Assembly: GCA_020284085.1 (NCBI GenBank)
Contig: JACEVL010000409.1
Span: forward strand, 375,001-439,000
DNA from: Aporrectodea caliginosa
Lineage: Eukaryota; Annelida; Clitellata; Crassiclitellata; Lumbricidae
Reading direction: 5' to 3'
DNA: 64,000 bases
Made by a program: the position numbers and the translations under genes
The notes under the pieces: generated by a model
What the model saw: the letters and a program-made list of their open reading frames with translations, nothing else
Databases searched by the model: none
What the model was told of the DNA's origin: nothing
Shown here: positions 1-11,278 of the stretch, piece by piece
How the letters are laid out: every line of letters begins with the position of its first letter
How positions within the stretch are numbered: the first letter of the stretch is position 1

Positions 1-1
1 C

Positions 2-2728
2 GACGGTCACCATGACGATCATCACCATGACGACACTTTAGCGGCCGATCATGGCAACGCATCGAGGCATCGCAGAGGATACGACGATAGCGCAGTTTTC
101 ATGACCAACGCTAGTAAGTCGAGAAGCAATTATTGGTTGTCTCTTTCGCGACGATACTAGGCTATATGTCCCCCGAATATTTTTTTAATTTGTTTTGTTC
201 GTAGCCAGATGGATGCGCAGATACAGGCGCATGGCAACCACTGAAATAGCGCGCCGTTGTAAAATCTGGCCCACAATCTTTAAGCCAAAAATGACGCTCC
301 AAAGACATTTGCAGTTCAGTAGGAGTCCCTTTTCTCTTTCCTGTTGAGGTGTGTCAATTGGTTTCCATATTAAACGATATATATAATAATAATAATAATA
401 ATAATATAATTGAAGCGCTTGCAAACGGACGTTTATCTAACGCCTATTTCCAGATAAAAACTACTACAACAAATTATCATCATCATCATTTTTTGCCCAG
501 AGATAAGACGAAACGGAACGGTGAGATAAAGGACTTGGCATTTTAGGTTGACATAATAAATAGGTATTTATCACCGGTATTTATTACGTCAACGAAAATG
601 CCAGGTCGTTTGTTTGACCTAGAGGAATTTCAGTTGGCTAAAATTGATTAAAAACTCTCTGTTTGGACGGACTCTGTGGACCGGATTAAACACGTCGAAA
701 TAGGTCTGGATTTTGATATAAAGCAGTGTGTTCTCATTTTCATTCTGGGCACAAAAGTAGAAGTCCAGTAAGCACTATGAGCGCCTCTGATTGGTGTGCA
801 CTGCGATAGTCGCTAAATAAATTGATAGATACAATACAATACAATACAATACAATATACTACTAACTCCGCCACTGCTCGTACTGTGGCACTGCCAGTTC
901 CAAGCCTGGATGAAGGAGGAGGGCGACGCTAATGATCTTTGTTATCACGCAGTGTCATTAAACTGAAAAACTACTATTAGAACTACTATGCTACTGGTAG
1001 TGAAATAGAATTAATTCCCGATGGTCTGTCAGTGGCTGTTTAACGACACTGTGTCATAACAAAGATGATTAGCGTCTCCCTCCTCCTTTAACCAGGCTTG
1101 GGACTGGCACTGATGGTCTTGTTCCCTTCGTGTATTTATAGGTCAGATGCACGATGTCGATGGACATGCGGCAGATGCTTGCGGTCATGGCCAGAACCAA
1201 GGCATGCTGTCTCCCGCGATCAGCAAAGTAGGACCGTATCTCTTCGCCTGTACCGTTGAGTACAGCCTCATCACTGCAGGTAGGACTTCACAGGTTGTTC
1301 ATAGCTGAGGTTTTTGTATAGGTATCTGCGACTATTCTAGCGATATCTATATCAGGTGAAACTCATAACATTACAATTTTTTCTAGTATAGAATTGAATA
1401 TTCGTTTATTCATTCACACTTTGTCAGAACGCAATGCGATTACAAAATAATTATGGCCACCATGTGTAGGCATTAGATTTCCCGGTTTAACATTTGGTCC
1501 GAGACAGGTGAGAACCAGTCCGAGACACGAAAAGATCTTGAAATGGATTTTGAAATAATAATCACTCATTATTGGGTTATGATTGGTTTTTCGGTGCGTT
1601 GCATTTTTGAAATATCACTCACTCACTCACTCACTCACTCATTCATGCCACTCATTCAACCTACCCATCCATCCCCATTCACTCACTCACTCACTCATTC
1701 ACTCACTCACTCACTCACTCAGACACTCATTAAACCCACTCATCCATTCATCCCCATTCACTTGCTCACTCTATAATCCAGGTAGGATTCTTTGTACTCC
1801 TTACGCCTTCATCTCTTCCTCAGACCTGATATCTTAACAAGGTGTGATGCAAATCAATTATACAGATGTGATGTTTCCTTTTCCAGGTGTAATGTACTTG
1901 ATGTGGCGCAACATCGGTCCCTCGCCTTCCTCCTCTTCCACCACCGCCCCCTCCTCTCACCACGGTCATGCCATCACCTTCTCCGTCCCCAAAGACCACC
2001 ACCACTCGAAGCCGACGCAGCGCATCCGGGTGGACTGGTCCGGGGCGAATCGAGGCCTCTTCCTCGGCATCCTCATCCTCACCATAACGATTATCAGCCT
2101 CGTCGTCTTCTTCAACCTGTCGGCTGGCCATCACCCTGAGCGCCAATCCGTAGCCATCATCCTTATGCTGGCCACCGAGCTCTTCATCGAGGCAGTCTCC
2201 ATCATCGCCGTCTTCGGAGCCGCAGTCAAGTTCCGTGACCTTCGCTTCTTCGCCGACCTTGAGAACAACCTCGACCAGATCCTCCTGCTCCTCGCCCTTG
2301 TCGGCGTCTACCTGTTCAACGTCATGTGTTCCGCCGCCGGCGCTTACCGATCCAGCACGCCCCTCGGGGCTGTGTCTCTGGTCGCGAGCATCGTAACGCT
2401 CTTCCAGTCGACGATCCAGACCCTCTTCATCCTCAACGGACTGCGTAGGTCGGCCGTGACGAAGAGCCACGAGGTCCTGAAGCCCGGAAGACAGTTCGTG
2501 ACGTTCCTCATCGTCAGCAACACAGCCCTGTGGGCAATCAACTCGTTCGAGATCCTCCATGCTGGATCACATCCGACGGCCATCGACGTCTTTGGATTCA
2601 TCCCGTGGAGCATCATCACCCACGTGACCGTCCCTCTGGCCATCTTCTACCGCTACCACTCAACCGTCTGTCTCGTCGACATCTGGAAGGATGCCTACAA
2701 GCAGAAATCACACGGCGGACACCACTGA
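2..2728 (+). CDS. OTOP: Otopetrin proton channel, 3' part (three exons, 5' end outside window)
   Basis: Exons are 2-113, 1142-1279 and 1887-2728 (stop TGA 2726-2728). Donors at 114 (GTAAGT) and 1280 and acceptors ending at 1141 and 1886 join in matching phase (phase 1 at both introns). Otopetrins are multi-pass plasma-membrane channels that let protons into the cell, for example in acid sensing. The first exon encodes a His/Asp-rich hydrophilic loop (DGHHDDHHHDD). The second leads into PYLFACTVEYSLITAG, which joins VMYLMWRNIG across the intron, a family signature. The last exon carries about six further hydrophobic helices and the conserved tail FYRYHSTVCLVDIWKDAYK, followed by a His-rich end. 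About seven membrane segments are visible, matching the C-terminal half of the 12-helix fold. Family assignment is firm; which otopetrin paralogue it is cannot be told. Confidence 0.9.
365..405. repeat. (AAT)n microsatellite in otopetrin intron
   Basis: A short run of about seven AAT/ATA units lies in the first visible otopetrin intron. The rest of this 1-kb intron contains only the SINE tail and foldback element listed separately. Confidence 0.8.
771..857 (+). repeat. SINE/LINE 3' tail with (ACAAT)n
   Basis: The stretch begins with GAGCGCCTCTGATTGG, ends in five ACAAT units, and has no tRNA-like head. The same tail (GAGCGCCTCTGA ... pentamer repeat) ends the complete SINE at 12113-12350 and the LINE 3' end at 17086-17358, so this is a 5'-truncated insert. 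Confidence 0.6.
891..1110. mobile_element. Foldback (long inverted repeat) element
   Basis: Two arms of about 73 bp (891-963 and 1038-1110) are imperfect reverse complements. Shared blocks include ATAACAAAGATNATTAGCGTC and CCTCCTCCTT, separated by a 74-bp spacer. The right arm recurs alone at 15725-15805 and 40673-40755, and the left-arm orientation recurs at 52862-52945, so the arm is a dispersed repeat. No coding capacity. It sits in an otopetrin intron. Confidence 0.65.
1617..1770. repeat. (ACTC)n / (ATCC)n microsatellite
   Basis: Runs of CACT/CATT tetramers interrupted by CATCCATC, in the last otopetrin intron just before the final exon. Confidence 0.85.
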
Positions 2729-4376
2729 CCACCAGTGACCATCGCTCACCGTCACTGGACATCACTGACCAAAAATGACCGCTTTTGACAAACATTGAGC
2801 ATCTATGACCACAAATGACCATCACTGACAACTTCTGACAACTTCTGCCATTGATCATCGCTAATCACGACTGACCATCATTTACTTTACCGGAACACCA
2901 ATGACCACCGATGACGGCTTCGAATCCTTACTGGCCTAACTCTGCTGACCACTGCATCACTTACCATCTGGGGTCACTGTTAATGGATCAGTGTTGACAA
3001 CTGTCTGCACGAGGAACGACTACCACTGACCACAGCTAGACATCCAAGACCGACGACCACGACTCGCGAACACCTACTAGTTGGCTGACCACCGAGGTCT
3101 GGTTAGTGGTCACTTGGGAAGAACTCTGGACAGGGAACAACCCGATGGGAGAAGTCAAATCAGGCTTTTTCTGTCCCCTTACAAGTTTAGTCTTGTTGAC
3201 TATGATTTAGTTGATCTAAGACTGTTAGTCTCCACACTGTCCACCACTTAAGCTTATTATACAACAGTGTCTCAAGAACTCTTAGAACATACAGTCGGCA
3301 AGGGACGCCGGGTATTTACATTTAACTGTGTACAGATTAATATATTCGTTTATTACGTTAACAACAGACAAACGCTGTACAGGTGTACAAAGAAAAAATG
3401 GATGGTATAGAGTAATAGCTTAGTAAGAGTCGAGAATAACATACGAGATATAACGTTCGTGAGTTTCATCAGGAAGGTTTAAGTTATGAGGTCTATCCAT
3501 GTGAAAATAGGGGTGAAATGTTGGTTGCAGGAAAGGCATCTGAACGAAAAGTTCTCATTGAACAGGACAGTTTTTAATGGAGAAGTGTCTGTGTTATTAG
3601 CTAATTTTCGTAGAGGGGGACTCCATGAACTTCACCACTTTTCGTTATCGTCATCACCGTCATCATGATCATCATCGTTGTAGTTATGGCTGTTGATGTT
3701 TTTGACACTTGAGTCCCTTCGATTCAATGCGCTGTAGAAGTACGACTAGGGCTGAACAGACAAAGGCTCGATTCTTCTCCTTTCAACCGTCGACCCTAAG
3801 AAGCCTAACAATAATTTGTGCTTCCTCTATATTAAAAGACATAGTCACCGTCTGTCTTCTTTTTATTATCCATCTAGTTTAACTTGCGGAAATCTTGCTT
3901 GCTTGCTTGAGCCACAGGCTAAAAAGTCAAATCTTGCGACGACTAATTCGATCACTTACAATCATTCAATCGTCATGAAACTTGGCAGATAGACTCGCCC
4001 TCGCAGACACTTCATTCTATAAAAATTTCAGCTCCCCAAAAAGGCTAGCTTATAGAATCTGGGACTCAACTTTTCGAATCGGGGAATCCCCTTTTCCGAT
4101 ACGCAGCGTTGCCATTGGCCAGCCTTGCCATTGGCCGCAACAAAAACGGGCGCGCTGCCTCATTAAACGCACGCTATGTCGTAAAATGCACGCGGATTAT
4201 TTTCAGAGTACACGTTATAGGATACTAGATGGATATAGTAAAAAACTTTGTTTTTACGGGCTGTATTTTATTGATGCTTCTATCATTATGAGCTTTGTTA
4301 TTATGATTATCATTGTGATCAGTTTTTATTATTATTAATTTTTTATTTATTTATTTATTATTTTATCCCTGGCAGA
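2729..4376. other. 3' flank of otopetrin: degenerate TGACCA repeat, otherwise unassigned
   Basis: From 2727 to about 2900 the sequence is a loose repeat of TGACCA/CACTGACC units starting at the stop codon, probably 3' UTR. The remainder is AT-rich and has no recognisable gene. A patch at 4108-4140 holds two ATTGGCC boxes 22 bp apart but no gene follows it. Confidence 0.5.
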
Positions 4377-4417
4377 TTGAATCCCTCAGGAATGGGAAAT
4401 TATGCGATAGGAGTTGC

Positions 4418-4548
4418 TACTGCTGCTGCTGCTACTACGACTACGACTACGGCTACTGCTACTGCTACTGCTACTGCTACTGCTACTGCTACTGCTACTG
4501 CTACTGCTACTGCTGCTGCTACTGCTACTGCTACTGCTGCTGCTACTG

Positions 4549-4602
<54 letters not shown>
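4418..4602. repeat. (CTACTG)n then (CTA)n microsatellite
   Basis: About 185 bp of CTACTG/CTGCTG units turning into about 17 CTA units. All six frames stay open across it, so apparent poly-Thr/Ala/Leu/Val reading frames here are artefacts of the repeat. Confidence 0.9.
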
Positions 4603-5937
4603 TGACTAGCCTATTCAATTTAGTATTAGATGTTAGCAATTCTCTATCTTGCGAGTATTGTGGTAGTTTCTAATTTATGGCGATATCGAATATCAACATA
4701 ATGCTGATGCAAAATATAGTAGCGAGTTGCGATGTTGTCCAACAAACATATATTGATTAAACTGCAACTAAAGTCGTCGTTGTCATCATCATTAGTAATT
4801 TATCGACAAAATTCGATATTTAAGAACTTTGGCCAACATCTGACGGATTTTTAAAGTTAGGCTTACACACGTCAAACGTTTTATGGTGCTTGACACAGTT
4901 TATAGGCGACAGATGGACATGAATAACGTTGAGAGTCTTGATTTAAAAAGCGGTTGTTAACTTTAAGGGTGTCGTGATCTCGAGGAGATATACTGTGATC
5001 GAAGTGTTTGTTCAAATTTCTCTGAAGACGCTGTTTGTGTAAATGTATGTAGGCTTAATGTAGAATTTATGTAGCTTTTCCTTGATAGACCTAGGATCCT
5101 GGTCAAGGCCGAGAAACCAAATGTCCCCAAGCGGGGACATATCTTCTACGTTTTTAACTTGAGGATAGATCTACTCATGATTATTTATATCCCCAGTATA
5201 TTAGAATGTGATCAATTGACTGTGATCAAAATGTTTCCAACCAGCTGTCTGAGAATGCGGTCTATGTAGGCCTAAAAGTAGGCCTAATGTAGACTCAATA
5301 ATCATAGGGTTTAAATAGTATCTCAACATAATAATTATAGACTCAAGTAGAAAACTCCATGATCAGGGAGACGGCCGCTAAATTTTGTAGTATGGGCAGA
5401 TCTATTGCTATTAACAAAAACGTATTTTTGAGTACATAAATACCTTTAACAAAGCAAACGTATTTTTGAGTACATAAATACCGTTGCAGGATGTTTTCAG
5501 ATTTTTAACAATAGTTACGTCCGTGCAGTAAAACCAGCGATGACTGACTTTATCAATTGTGGATAAAAAGAGAGAACAGACGACATTTTTGTTCTTCCAT
5601 GAGTTCTTTCTAAAACATCGTCATCCTCGTTCCAGATAACAACACCTCCGTAAGAAACATACTTATAAACGCAAATACGCGCAGTCTATAAAATGGAGTC
5701 TGTAATAGACAATCTGCTATATAAACATAGTCTATATATATACACACATGATGTGTGTATACATGTGTGTGTATATATACAGCATCCAAGAAAAGTTAGT
5801 CTCATTATAGTCTGGATTGTTCAAGTTTTCGGCAAAAAGAGCTTTAATATTAAGTTCAACGTAGGTTCCTGTATGTAAGTTTGTATGTGGGCCCTACGTA
5901 AGCTTATATGGTACATATGTAGGTATGTTCTCTATGT
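4603..5937. other. Unassigned AT-rich intergenic DNA
   Basis: No coding exon or RNA gene could be supported. A 30-bp direct duplication around 5414-5483 (CAAACGTATTTTTGAGTACA, twice) and two TAGGCCTA octamers near 5267-5285 are the only structure noticed. Confidence 0.4.
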
Positions 5938-6130
5938 ATGTATAATGTTTGGATATGTATGTATGTATGCATGTATGTATGTATGTATGTATGTATGTAT
6001 GTATGTATGTATGTATGTATGTATGTATGTATGTATGTATGTATGTATGTATGTATGTATGTAGGCTATGTATGTATGTATGTATGTATGTATGTATGTA
6101 TGTATGTATGTATGTATGTATGTATGTATG

Positions 6131-6161
<31 letters not shown>

Positions 6162-6185
6162 GTATGTATGTCTGTATGTACATGT
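5938..6185. repeat. (ATGT)n microsatellite
   Basis: About 60 ATGT units with one GTAGGCTATG interruption at 6061-6069, lying 190 bp beyond the 3' end of the protocadherin coding region. Open frames encoding Met-Tyr-Val-Cys or Ile-His-Thr-Tyr repeats are repeat artefacts. Confidence 0.95.
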
Positions 6186-6372
6186 ATGTATTCATGCAAA
6201 TGAACATTTATATGCCGCTTTCTTTCTGAAGATATCTCAAAAGCGGATATATTAAGAATCTGTTCGAACAGGTCTGTATTATAACACAATAAATATATGG
6301 ATGAGTTAACACTGTGTCAGATTATACAAGGTTTAATTAAAAGTCTCGTTTTCCAGTTACAACTGCTGCTGC
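6186..6372. other. Protocadherin 3' flank
   Basis: Probable 3' UTR on the minus strand, between the stop codon and the ATGT array. No clear polyadenylation signal was recognised. Confidence 0.3.
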
Positions 6373-7710
6373 TCAGGTGAGGTTGGAGCAGCTGGCGACT
6401 GGATGCTGCAGCAGGTAGTTTCCATTCATCATGTGATAGTTGATTCGATTGCAGGCGGCGGGGGGCATCTGTCGACGCTTCGGTCGTTCCATCGAGTGGA
6501 ACAGGTGTCCGTTCTCGTAGGACAGGCCACCGTACGGAGACGGGGCGTCGAAGGGTGACGGGATGGGATCCACGGCGGCCCCAGCGTTGAAATAGAAGTC
6601 GTCGTAGACTTGGCGCGGGGGTTTGAAGGGGTCGTTGACGAACAGCCCGTTGGAACGACCCCCACCTCCACCAGAGTTCATCAGGTCGTTCATCATGGCC
6701 ACCCTCCCTGCAGGCGGGGTCCATCTGCCCTGCGATCCCAACTGCGGAGACCGAGACAGAGCTGCAACGCAAAACGTATGGTATAAGGTAACTATACGGT
6801 TAGGAATGGTATGATGTAACATGGTATGGTAAAAATGTCATGTATCATATGAACTTCCATGCTATTGAATGTATGATATATGGAATTTTAACTCGTAGTT
6901 GTCGCTGTTTGGTATATTCCTGTAGAGTATAGTATTTGGTATATATTATATGGCATGGCAATATTGTGGTTTTGAATGATTGAGTATCAGACTAGTTTTA
7001 GATTAGATTTGATCAGATTATAATCAGATCTTGTTAGATTTATATAAGATTAAAGATTAGGTTTCTTTAGATTAGATAGAGATACGTTTTTAAATTATTT
7101 TGTATTTGCTCAATTGTTTTTTATCTATTTAGTCAGTTGTTGAACTAGTTGATTATTCATTGTTTTCATTTAGTTTTGCAGTTAATTGTTTGGAGGTGTT
7201 AATTATCATATCGATCACTCGCTTAATTAACAGGTTGATCGGTTCAACACCTCTCTACATAAAAATAGTCAAAATAAGGTTGACAATTTTATATAATTAT
7301 TTTTAATTTAATTTATGCATTTATATATGTATTATGTGCATATAAACAGACCAATTAACAGCGCTTTTGTGAGGCACTTCAAAAGGCGATATATTAAGTG
7401 TCCTGATACAAACAAACACACTTACATAAATACATGCATGCATACATACATACCTAAATACATACGTAGTTTTACGTACATACATGTGTAGGCCTATGGT
7501 GAGCTTAGCAAAATTTTGGACATGTGTGCTAAGCGATATGCCGTACGTCGTAAAAGTAAGAATACAAATGTATGTATGTGTATTGTATGCATGATTGTAT
7601 ATGTATGTATGTAGGTACATGTATGTATGTATGTATGTATGTATGTATGTATGTATGTATGTATGTATGTATGTATGTATGTATGTATATATGTATGTAT
7701 GTATGTATAG

Positions 7711-7741
<31 letters not shown>

Positions 7742-8176
7742 TGTATGTATGTATGCATGCATGCATGCATGTATGTATGTATGATCAGATGTATGTATGT
7801 ATGTATGTATGTATGTATGTATGTATGTATGTGTATGTATGTATGTGTAATGTATGTGTATGTGTGTATGCCTATCTGGCAATTTGAAAGACCACTTTTA
7901 ATAACCTCACAAGGGCGCCACACATGGCAATCTGTGCTATATTATCTAGCAGGTCTCAAACGTGAATTATATAATTACTTTATTGGTTTGTTTATCTATT
8001 CATTTATTTATTATTATTATTATATGAGTATTAATTATAATACGTAAGTATTATGTATGTCTGTGTATGTATTTATGTATGCGTGTAAGTCTGTCACTGT
8101 CTGTGTGTGTATACCTGACTACATTTAAGAGCCTCACAAGGACGCTTAACATGGCAATCTAACAGATCTAGAAAGT

Positions 8177-8210
<34 letters not shown>

Positions 8211-8230
8211 TACTGTATTCCTCTATTATA

Positions 8231-8262
<32 letters not shown>

Positions 8263-11232
8263 CGGACATGTCTAGAAGGTTCGGTAATGTGTAACATATA
8301 GGATGAATCCTGCTTACAATAAAGAGGAAATCATAGTAGGCCTATTCATTAACCAATTTATTTAGGCTATTTATTAGCTATAGATATAATTAAAACATTC
8401 ATTCATTCGTTAAATTAATTAATTAATTAACTAACTAACTAATCAGTCTGTTCATTTTTATTTGTTAATTTTTTAAATTACTTAATTCATTTATTTAAAG
8501 TAAGTAGGAGTATACCGATTCCGTTGCTTGGTAATCGGGCACGAGGGCTGAAGTTGTAGCCATCTTGCGGTTGCTGACGATGTTGGTGTTGATGCGGTGA
8601 TGCTACGAGCGAACAGCTTGTGTCGCATCCGCTGCAGATGTTGAACTGCGAGTCTCTCATCACCTGTCGAATAAACAAAACAACTGCTCTCTTCGAAATG
8701 CTATTCTAATCTTCGAAATGCTAATCTAATCTAAGTTCAAACCCCTCGAAATAAATAAGTGCCGAAAATTTTCTAATCTGACCCCGTAATCTGGAAACAC
8801 CTCAATTGTTTTCTGGCTACTCCCTTGATCGGGATTGCTGTTACCAACACGATAGCGATTATGATTACGATTATGATTGGGCCTACATACAAATTACAAA
8901 TACACCCGAATTTACATTTGGAGTTTGATTTGCCGACTTTGTTTCTTCTGACGCCAGTAGTTGGTTTAGGGTGCCAAACGAAGGGATCCGCGGAAACCCT
9001 CCATCTTCGTCCTCGTCCTGCAGTGTTCCCCCTTCTCCTCCTCCTCCTGCATGGCTGAATCCGTAGTCCTTGTTGGCCTCCGTAGCAACAGAACGCCGGG
9101 AGATGTCGTCATCGACCCTCAGGACCTGGCTTCCCAGCAAGCCGTTATCCAGGGGTCTCGACCTCGATCTCTTTCGACGGCAGCGACCCCCAGCACAGCA
9201 GCAACAGCAGATGACGATGACCAGGAGAATGAGGAAAACCAGACCGGCCAGGACTCCCCCGACGACGATAATAAGGAACTGGTTGGCGAGGAGCACCCGG
9301 AACCCTCCAGACGGCTGGAATTCCTCACCTGGGGTTCTGATGGACACCCTCAACGTTGCGTAGCTCGTTCGCGGAGGAGTTCCGGCATCATGGACGATGA
9401 TCTGCAGATCGATCGACTCCTGATCATGATCAGAAAGATTAGAGTTGACGACAACGTTGCCAAATTTACAGTCTATCGAAAACAGTTCTTTCGTTGAACG
9501 CTGGACGTCAGGAGCTTCCAGTACATAGGATAGTCGGGCATTTTCTCCAAGGTCAGCGTCCCTGGCAACGACCTTGGCAACCAAGTGACCAACGGGTGCG
9601 GTTTTCGGAACGAACACGTTGTTGTCGTCCTCCGAAGGGAAGACTATCACTGGAGTATTGTCGTTGACGTCATCAACGTTAACCTTGACCGTTGCAGTGT
9701 CTTCGAACTTCGGTTCTCCAACGTCCTTGACGGTAACAGTCAGTCGATATTCATGCTTCAATTCCCGATCGAGAGCTCGCTTCAGAAAGACGGTACCGGA
9801 GTCGTGATCCACCTGGAAAGTATCATCTGGATCCAGGTAGTGGAAGGAGTGTCGGTTGTTTGGTTTAAGGTCGAGGTCCTCAGCAACCAGTTGGCCAATG
9901 GCAGATCCGGGTGGAATGTCCTCGGACACGTTGAATGCGTACTCCGGTTGGCGGAAGCGGGGCGGTTCGTCATTCTCATCGAGGACATAGATGACGACAC
10001 GACCTGTTCCGTTGTGGATCTCGGTGCCACGGTCGGACGCAGTGACGCGGAACTGGTAGATGTCACCACGCTCTCTATCGAACGGCACCAGCGTCGAAAT
10101 CTCGCCTCTAAAGCAGTGACATATGACTAGTGATGTAACGTAATTTATTGTTTAACAAGGACAATGTAAGGTAAGATAAAGATGAATTTGAGGTAAGGTA
10201 AGATGCAAGATTGGTAACTTCTGGTCAGTGAAGAAGGAAAATAAGGCAGGATTGAGATCAATCATTCAATCAATATTTGTTTATTCATAATAATAAAATT
10301 GATACAGACGTAACTCTTGACAAGTATAAATGTTGGTGAGAGTGCTTTTTGGGGGATGGGGGTGGGGGGAGTTAGGCAGTCTCGGTTTCGTCCAGATTTG
10401 TCTAATGGCTGGAATGCCAAGTCTAAACTATTCTAAAAATGATGACAGATATGAAAGGTTAGAGGTATAGTAACATTAAAGTGACTATAGTCAAGGGATG
10501 AGCATGAGCCATGAGTTACGATAACTTTAGTAATATTAGGTGAGCGATATGGTAAATATATGGGTCCGTTCTCAGTTTAACCAACTGCTGAAGACTGCTT
10601 TTTCCGCATGGCTTGCATGGGTTGGGAGTGCCTCTGATCAGGAATCTTGAAGAGGTGCCATATAAATTTTGATTGATTGAATGATTGGAAATATGGCAAC
10701 GGCAAGTAAAGTAAGACGAGTGATAAGATACGTTGAGATAAATGTAATTTATGTAAGGTAAGACGAGAGATAAGGTAAAGTAAGTTAGTGAGATGAATAT
10801 TTTCATAAGGGGTGAGGTAGTGTAGCGAAGGGAGCGTACGTTTGTCGGTTGATCGTGAACCTAGGGTCCGTTCCGTGGTCCAGTGTATACAGGACGTATG
10901 AATTGCTTCCACTGTCTGTGTCCGTTGCAGTCACTCTAAGGATTGTCTAGAACAATAACGAATCTTTATTATAATTATGGTCAATTATTAATTAAGTGTG
11001 CGCGTAATAGCATCGTCATCATAATCCTATTATCATCCAGATGTCATGGTATATCTCACAGTCATCTTAATCATTACCATAATCATCATAATCATCGACA
11101 TCATCATTATTATCAACAACAACAACGACATCATTATCATCATCCTATTAGATGTCATGTCTTTAATCAAACTCGTTGTAATTAATGTCGTTATCATCAT
11201 CGTCGTCGTCATCGTCGTCGTCATCATCATCG

Positions 11233-11278
<46 letters not shown>

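Noticed and set aside
1820..2560. Acidic 246-aa minus-strand frame
   Set aside because: Antisense shadow of the otopetrin last exon; no homology features.
4108..4140. Promoter with two inverted CCAAT boxes
   Set aside because: Two ATTGGCC motifs 22 bp apart are suggestive, but no gene starts downstream on either strand.
4377..4673. Poly-Thr/Ala and poly-Leu/Val proteins
   Set aside because: Produced by the (CTACTG)n/(CTA)n repeat.
5938..7880. Long open frames with Met-Tyr-Val-Cys or Ile-His-Thr-Tyr repeats
   Set aside because: They are translations of (ATGT)n microsatellites; open in several frames on both strands, no flanking coding sequence.
9051..10130. Plus-strand frames of 148 and 181 aa
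   Set aside because: Antisense of protocadherin exon 4.
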